64,000 nt of DNA, from the NCBI RefSeq assembly GCF_049116215.1, contig NZ_JAGDZB010000001.1, positions 558,001 to 622,000 on the forward strand, in the 5' to 3' direction. Origin of the DNA: Shimia sp049116215. Lineage in GTDB: Bacteria > Pseudomonadota > Alphaproteobacteria > Rhodobacterales > Rhodobacteraceae. The notes beneath the pieces are model-generated. The model ran no database searches. It was given only the letters and a program-made list of their open reading frames with translations, and was not told the origin of the DNA. Position numbers and translations under genes: made by a program. Each line of letters starts with the position of its first letter. The first letter of the stretch is position 1. Positions 59,194-64,000 of this stretch are shown here, piece by piece.

Positions 59194-61209
59194 TCAGGTC
59201 GATGTGGCAGGGAACCAGACCCGAAACTCGGTGCCTTGGCCCACCACGCTGTCCGCCTCGATCTTCCCGTCGTAGCGCTCCACCAGCTTTCGGGTGATGG
59301 ACAGGCCCAACCCCGTGCCTTCACCTTGTTTTGTTGTGAAAAACGGATCAAAAATCCGGGTTAGCAACTCCGACGCCATACCCACACCCGTGTCTTTCAC
59401 AAAGACCAGCACACCCGCTTTGCCATCGCGCTCCGCGTCCAGCGCACCCACGGTCAACGCCCCGCCATCCGGCATCGCGTGGATCGCATTGACCATCAGG
59501 TTGATCAGGATTTGTTGCAGCTCCGTGCGGTTGATCGAGATTGCCTTAATGCTTTCAAGCTCCAGCGAGAGCTCGATATGTCCTTTGCTCAGCAAATGCT
59601 GCACCAGCGGCAACGTGTCGGTGATGATATCAGCCGGGCGATGCTCTTCACTGCCCTCGGCGTATTCATCCGGCCGCGTGAACTGTAAAAGCTTGTTCAC
59701 AATCAGAAAAATCGAGTGTGTCTGCTCGTCAATCAGCCGCAGCTCGGTTTTCACCGGATCCGCATCGTCACCCAATTGCACCCGCAGAACATCCAAATTT
59801 CCCTGAATCACCTGCACCGGATTGTTGATCTCATGCGCAATCCCGGCCGCGATCTCCCCCACAGCCGCCAATTTCTCCGACACCACCAACTGCTTCGACG
59901 TCGCCTCAAGCCGCCGATTGGCCTCTTCCAAGTCCCGCGTCCGCGCCACCACCCGCCGTGTAAGTTCCCGATCTCGCTCCTGAATTTGCTCCAGAAGGTT
60001 GTCCATCTGCGCTGCAACACGGCCAATTTCACCGCCATCCTCAACCCGCGTGCGCGCATTCAGGTCACCCTCTTCAACGCGCCCGATCGTGCGCAGCATC
60101 CGCTCCAATGGTGCAAAAATTTGTCGCGCCCAACGCAGGAAAATTGGCACAGAAATCAATATGATAACCACAAAGGCAATGGCAAACGTCAGGATGGTTG
60201 AGAACTTCGCATCGCGAAACGGCTGATCCAAAAAGCCGACGTACAGCATGCCCACACGCTGCCCAAAGCTGTCGACGATCGGCTCATAGGCTGAGATGTA
60301 CCAGTCGTTCACCACAAAGGCCCGGTCCAGCCACACTTCACCGCGTTTCAGCACAGCCTCATAGACCGCCGCCGACACCCGTGTGCCCAAGGCACGCTCG
60401 TCCTGAAACAGCCGCACATTGGTGGACACCCTGACGTCCTCTAGGAATAGAGTTGCCGTGCCCTGGCTGCCTTCTGTCAGGCTGGCGATGGGGTAGACCA
60501 GATCGTTGATTGTATCGATGAAGGTCAAATTTCGGTTGAGCAACACGCCCCCAACCAACGCCCCGCTGCGCCCGCTGCCCACTACAGGCGTGGCAGCATG
60601 CACCACCATACCGCGGGTTTCTTCGGAGCGATCTGTGGGCACGGCAGCCTGCGTTGGCACAAGATTGATCCGCGCCTTTTCCGCAAGCTTGTCAGAGACT
60701 TGCCCAAGATCAAACTCACTAAATATATCAATCTGCGCTGAGCCAGTGCCGGCCAGCGCCTGCGACACAACCGGCCATTTGGTCAGGCCCATGTCATCGG
60801 CAAATCGAGGGGAAGACCACACCGCCCCATCCGCATTGATGAAGTACAGAAAGTCGAGCCCCATCTCGGACTTCTTGGTGTCCAGCAGGGTCAGAACCGC
60901 GTTGCGATCGTGGGACACCACCCGATCTACAAACGCAGAGCTCTCCGCCAGCGCCTGCATCCGCAGATCACTGTTTTCCAGCAGTTGGCTGAGGTATTGC
61001 TGCGCGATGGTCAGCTCACCATTCACCTTTGCAATCAACAGGTTGTCGAAACGCGAAGACCAGTTCACCGCCGTCACAATGAAGAACAGCGGCATAATCA
61101 CCAGTGTTGGCAAAAGCGCGATGGCCAAGAGGCGCATCCGCACCGATGCGCCGCGGCGCTTTTGCGGCGCCTGACGAGGCGTTTTTTGAGACTCTGAGGT
61201 CTCAGTCAT
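59194..61209 (-). CDS. Sensor histidine kinase with large periplasmic sensor domain
   Basis: 671 aa. Two membrane helices (about 28-48 and 325-345) flank a 280-residue periplasmic domain of the double-Cache type. A HAMP domain follows (LRTIGRVEEGDLNART), then a coiled coil, HisKA H-box GEIAAGIAHEINNPVQVI, N-box LINLMVNAIHAM, and G-boxes KDTGVGM and GTGLGLSI. Resembles DctB/small-molecule sensors. ATG 61209 overlaps the regulator stop by 8 bp; a longer frame from 61293 lies inside the regulator. Partner: the NtrC-type regulator directly upstream. Confidence 0.92.
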   Translation of the reverse strand: MTETSESQKTPRQAPQKRRGASVRMRLLAIALLPTLVIMPLFFIVTAVNWSSRFDNLLIAKVNGELTIAQQYLSQLLENSDLRMQALAESSAFVDRVVSHDRNAVLTLLDTKKSEMGLDFLYFINADGAVWSSPRFADDMGLTKWPVVSQALAGTGSAQIDIFSEFDLGQVSDKLAEKARINLVPTQAAVPTDRSEETRGMVVHAATPVVGSGRSGALVGGVLLNRNLTFIDTINDLVYPIASLTEGSQGTATLFLEDVRVSTNVRLFQDERALGTRVSAAVYEAVLKRGEVWLDRAFVVNDWYISAYEPIVDSFGQRVGMLYVGFLDQPFRDAKFSTILTFAIAFVVIILISVPIFLRWARQIFAPLERMLRTIGRVEEGDLNARTRVEDGGEIGRVAAQMDNLLEQIQERDRELTRRVVARTRDLEEANRRLEATSKQLVVSEKLAAVGEIAAGIAHEINNPVQVIQGNLDVLRVQLGDDADPVKTELRLIDEQTHSIFLIVNKLLQFTRPDEYAEGSEEHRPADIITDTLPLVQHLLSKGHIELSLELESIKAISINRTELQQILINLMVNAIHAMPDGGALTVGALDAERDGKAGVLVFVKDTGVGMASELLTRIFDPFFTTKQGEGTGLGLSITRKLVERYDGKIEADSVVGQGTEFRVWFPATST

Positions 61210-62596
61210 TCCACATCGCACATTTGCGGTCGATGGTTTTGCGCGAGATGCCCAAGCGTCGTGCCGCCTCTGCGCGGTTACCATCACAGGCATCCAACAC
61301 GGTCAGAATATGCCGACGTTCAACAGCCGCCAGGCTGTCCACAGCTTCGACCTCTTCGTCGGATCCGCCCACGGCAAATTCAGAGGCCCATTCCCCCACA
61401 ATCAAGGACCGCTCGATAAGGTTGCGCAATTCCCGCACGTTACCGGGCCAGTCATAGCGCGCCATATTGAGCAACACACCCTCAGACAAGGTCAGCGGCG
61501 GCACGCCCAGAGACTTGGAAATCTGCTGAATGAACATCAACGCCAGTTCTTTCAAATCGCCGTTGCGCGTGCGCAGAGACGGCATCTGAATGTTGAGCAC
61601 ATTGATCCGATGGTACAGGTCTTCGCGCAATCGACCATCCTGCACCGCCGCTTCCATGTCTGCGTTGGTGGCAAACAGGAACCGCAAGTCCAACGGCACC
61701 TCACGCGACGACCCCACAGGGCGGATTTTACGCTGTTCGATCACGCGCAACAGGGCCGCTTGTACCGGAAGCGGCAGCTCGACGATCTCATCAAGATAGA
61801 GCGTGCCGCCGTTGGCATTCATAAACACACCGTCATGCCGCACTGTGCGCCCACCTGCATCCTGGCGGATATGGCCAAACAGCTCGTGCTCAATCATGTC
61901 ACCGGCAATGGTTGCGCAATTGATGGGCACAAACGGTTTTTCCGCACGTGGCGACATCAGGTGAATGGCCCGCGCCGCCACCTCTTTGCCAGTGCCAGTG
62001 TCCCCTGTCAGCAAAACCGGTGTTGGCAAAGGCGCTGCCCTTGCCATGGTGGCGCGGATTTTCTCAATCTCTGGCGAGCTGCCCAGCAAACGCGCGCGCA
62101 CCTGCTCGTTACCGGAAGCCAACTCATACTTGAGTAGATAGTTTTCCCGCCGCAGATTCACCCGATCCACACAGCGCGCCACGGCGTTGAGAATCTGGTT
62201 GGAGCGGAAGGGCTTCAGGACAAAATCCACGGCCCCCGCGCGCATCGCCTCAATCGCGGTGTCCATATCGGCAAAAGCGGTGATCAGGATGGTGTCGGCA
62301 AAGAACCCCAACTTGCGTTGTTCGCTGAGCCACTCCAACCCGGTGGTGCCTGGCATCACGTTGTCCAGGATCACAATGTCAAAGTGGTTTGCATCCAAAA
62401 ACCGACTGGCAACCTCGGTATTGGCCGCCTGCTCGACACGGGCGACCACAGGCTCCAGTATTTTCACAATAAAATTGCGAATTCCCGGCTCGTCATCGAC
62501 CACCAACACCGAGGCTGCGGACAGCCCCATGCCAAATTCGGAAGACGCGCGGTCTTTGCTCCGGGAGTGGGATTGTGGTCGCTCAAGTTGGTTCAT
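61202..62596 (-). CDS. NtrC-type response regulator lacking the GAFTGA motif
   Basis: 464 aa. Receiver (phosphorylatable D78 in VILDNVMPGTTG), AAA+ domain with Walker A GDTGTGKE (198-205) and Walker B GGTLYLDE (263-270), and a C-terminal Fis-type helix-turn-helix (NRAEAARRLGISRKTIDRK). Normally the loop between the two ATP motifs carries GAFTGA, which contacts sigma-54; here the stretch following ELFGH (238-242) reads IRQDAGGRTVRHDG, so that contact is missing. By analogy with R. capsulatus NtrC or TyrR it may act on sigma-70 promoters or only by DNA binding. Operon with the sensor kinase. Confidence 0.92.
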   Translation of the reverse strand: MNQLERPQSHSRSKDRASSEFGMGLSAASVLVVDDEPGIRNFIVKILEPVVARVEQAANTEVASRFLDANHFDIVILDNVMPGTTGLEWLSEQRKLGFFADTILITAFADMDTAIEAMRAGAVDFVLKPFRSNQILNAVARCVDRVNLRRENYLLKYELASGNEQVRARLLGSSPEIEKIRATMARAAPLPTPVLLTGDTGTGKEVAARAIHLMSPRAEKPFVPINCATIAGDMIEHELFGHIRQDAGGRTVRHDGVFMNANGGTLYLDEIVELPLPVQAALLRVIEQRKIRPVGSSREVPLDLRFLFATNADMEAAVQDGRLREDLYHRINVLNIQMPSLRTRNGDLKELALMFIQQISKSLGVPPLTLSEGVLLNMARYDWPGNVRELRNLIERSLIVGEWASEFAVGGSDEEVEAVDSLAAVERRHILTVLDACDGNRAEAARRLGISRKTIDRKCAMWND

Positions 62597-62600
62597 TTAC

Positions 62601-62726
62601 TTAGTCCAGTCGCACGGAGGGTCCGCTGCCTGCTTCAGTAGTCGAAAAGCCCAGGGTGTGCAGCCCGTAATAGGCCACAACAGAAATCCCTGCGACGGTT
62701 ACACAGGCTAGCAAAAAAGTTTTCAT
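62601..62726 (-). CDS. Small (41-aa) single-pass membrane protein
   Basis: MKTFLLACVTVAGISVVAYYGL forms one membrane helix followed by a short polar tail ending in RLD. ATG 62726 has AAGGA eight bases upstream, inside the end of the WD40/cytochrome gene, and its stop is four bases before the regulator gene. The tight spacing on both sides and the intact ribosome site make this a real small gene rather than chance. Function unknown; an accessory to the cytochrome protein is a guess. Confidence 0.75.
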   Translation of the reverse strand: MKTFLLACVTVAGISVVAYYGLHTLGFSTTEAGSGPSVRLD

Positions 62727-62727
62727 C

Positions 62728-64000
62728 TCAGTCGTCCTTGATGTCGCTGTAAGTCCGCAGAAACTCGATGAGATCTGCACGATCCTCGGCGCGGGCGATG
62801 CGCTGAACTGGCATTTTTGTACCCGCAATATACACGTCTGGTCCCAAATCAAAAAGCGCATCAATGGTTTGCGCGGACCAGACAATGTCTGAAGTCTGTA
62901 AAGTGTCGGAATAGCTGTAATCAGCCACGGCGCCAGCGCGGCGACCAAATACGTTTTTAAGGGTTGGCCCAGCCCGACGCGCGCTGTCGCCGGACAGAGT
63001 GTGGCAAATGGAACATTTGCGCTGGAACTGACGTTCGCCGTTGGAGGCACTGTCATTGCCATTCAGAAAGGCGCGGTCATGTGACACCATGCGCGGTGCG
63101 TCACCTTGGTCCGACATCGGCCAACTGAACATGGCGTCATCCAGCCCGCCAGCATGCACGTTCTCGCCGTTCTTAGAGAATGCTAGCGCCCAAATTGGCC
63201 CCCGATGGGTGGCGCGAAAATCGTTGGCAACGGTCCAGTCTTTGGTGTTGAGCAGTAGGATAAACCCCTCACCATCACCAACTGCGAGATGTTGACCTTG
63301 GCGATCCAGGGACATTGCCAAGATCGGGCGACGGTCCAGCGTCACGTCTTTGATCAACGCTGCCGTTTGCACGTCGACAATTTTGGTCACGCCATCCACG
63401 GCACCAAAGGCGAGCCACCCCGCCGCTTCATTAAGCACCAGATTGTTGACGCCAAATCCATTAGAGATAAACAGCTGCCGCATGTCACCTGTGGCCACAT
63501 CATAGATTCGAATCTTGCCATCTGCCGCGCCGACAAAAAGCAGGGAGTCACTCGAGCCAAACGCCACATCGTTGACGTTGGACCCAACCTCAAGAAACCG
63601 CGGTGCAGCGCCATCAAGCGTCCAAAGTCCAACCGTTCCGTCCCAACTTGCGGACGCGACCATCTGCTGATCTGCGGATACGCGCACCGACATAACCTTG
63701 CCTTTGTGTCGGCCAAGCTCTTGCGACGTGCCGTCCGCCAAGTCCCACAGCCGCACCGCAAAATCATCTCCGCCAGACACTGCGCGGGTGTCATCAACAA
63801 AAGCCACCGTATTGACCGCAGCCTCATGGCCGTCCAGCCACCTCGGCACACGCCCGGACCACAGCCCAAGCGCGTTGTCAAAACTGGCGGTCAGAACACG
63901 TTGACCGTCCGGCGACACTGCAATCCCTTTGATGGGACCGCCGTGGCCTTCCAGGGTGAAAAACTCACCCGCCAGCGTGACCATCGGCCACAACAAGAGT
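62728..64000 (-). CDS. WD40-repeat cytochrome c protein (partial, 5' end beyond right edge)
   Basis: At least 423 residues visible. Several WD40 units (GHGGPIKGIAVSPDGQRVLTASFD, HKGKVMSVRVSADQQMVASASWD, HRGPIWALAFSKNGENVHAGGLD) make most of a beta-propeller, followed by a C-terminal class I cytochrome c: CSICH haem site and the axial Met in GTKMPVQRI. The first visible residues are hydrophobic and probably belong to a signal peptide whose start lies beyond 64000. Probably a periplasmic redox protein. It begins the operon with the 41-aa protein, regulator and sensor kinase. Confidence 0.88.
   Translation of the reverse strand, partial: LLLWPMVTLAGEFFTLEGHGGPIKGIAVSPDGQRVLTASFDNALGLWSGRVPRWLDGHEAAVNTVAFVDDTRAVSGGDDFAVRLWDLADGTSQELGRHKGKVMSVRVSADQQMVASASWDGTVGLWTLDGAAPRFLEVGSNVNDVAFGSSDSLLFVGAADGKIRIYDVATGDMRQLFISNGFGVNNLVLNEAAGWLAFGAVDGVTKIVDVQTAALIKDVTLDRRPILAMSLDRQGQHLAVGDGEGFILLLNTKDWTVANDFRATHRGPIWALAFSKNGENVHAGGLDDAMFSWPMSDQGDAPRMVSHDRAFLNGNDSASNGERQFQRKCSICHTLSGDSARRAGPTLKNVFGRRAGAVADYSYSDTLQTSDIVWSAQTIDALFDLGPDVYIAGTKMPVQRIARAEDRADLIEFLRTYSDIKDD

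Noticed and set aside
1..64000. CRISPR arrays, tRNA or rRNA genes, insertion sequences, prophage
   Set aside because: No regularly spaced repeats, cloverleaf sequences, transposase motifs or phage structural genes were found on reading through the window.

Overview
The window looks like a chromosomal segment of a GC-rich marine alphaproteobacterium of the Rhodobacterales (Roseobacter group). I base this on protein style (GlcDE, LeuBCD, RsfS-RlmH, YejABEF-like transporter, TrhO), an FnrL-type site, and dense operons with many 4-bp ATGA stop/start overlaps. No tRNA, rRNA, insertion sequence, prophage or CRISPR array was seen. Identifications come from reading motifs; no database search was run.

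Layout. 1-2.1 kb: glycolate oxidase genes glcD-glcE (glcE cut by the left edge). 2.2-6.1 kb: DUF599 membrane protein, rsfS-rlmH, a small secreted protein, an MscS channel and a 28-codon small ORF. 6.1-16.2 kb: leuC-leuD and, separately, leuB, with a DUF4375 protein, a TsoY-like membrane protein behind a perfect FNR box, a membrane protein plus an endonuclease/exonuclease/phosphatase-fold protein, and an epimerase/LysR divergent pair. 16.2-20.9 kb: a complete MCE-type lipid transport operon (STAS-MlaE permease, ATPase, long MCE protein, auxiliary lipoprotein). 21.0-28.9 kb: a PaaX-like regulator divergent from a biotin-dependent acyl-CoA carboxylase, TIGR03084 and BKACE catabolic operon, then TauE/SafE and TrhO. 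29.0-36.7 kb: an eight-gene minus-strand glycan operon (nucleotide-sugar dehydrogenase, four glycosyltransferases, histidine phosphatase, NodB-like deacetylase, methyltransferase). 36.9-45.9 kb: a large MscS protein, a J-domain protein and a YejABEF-like peptide importer.

The most interesting region is 46.2-57.3 kb. Ten plus-strand genes, several overlapping by 1-4 bp, encode a serine-palmitoyltransferase-like enzyme, a DUF4833-like protein, a mycobacterial-type inositol-phosphate synthase, a short-chain dehydrogenase with a eukaryote-like 3-ketosphinganine reductase signature, a CdsA-like cytidylyltransferase, an extra LptF/LptG-like permease pair, a PimA-like glycosyltransferase, an FGGY kinase and a CDP-alcohol phosphatidyltransferase. 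Downstream and convergent lie a Frag1/DRAM/Sfk1-like membrane protein and an ABC exporter. Together they suggest a self-contained pathway that builds, glycosylates and exports a phosphoinositol sphingolipid-like lipid. This is inference: the individual family calls are strong, the product is not proven.

59.2-64 kb holds a WD40/cytochrome c protein (cut by the right edge), a 41-aa membrane protein, an NtrC-type regulator whose GAFTGA loop is missing, and its sensor kinase. A 42-bp intergenic element occurs twice, at 2878 and 59112, with 38 of 42 positions identical.
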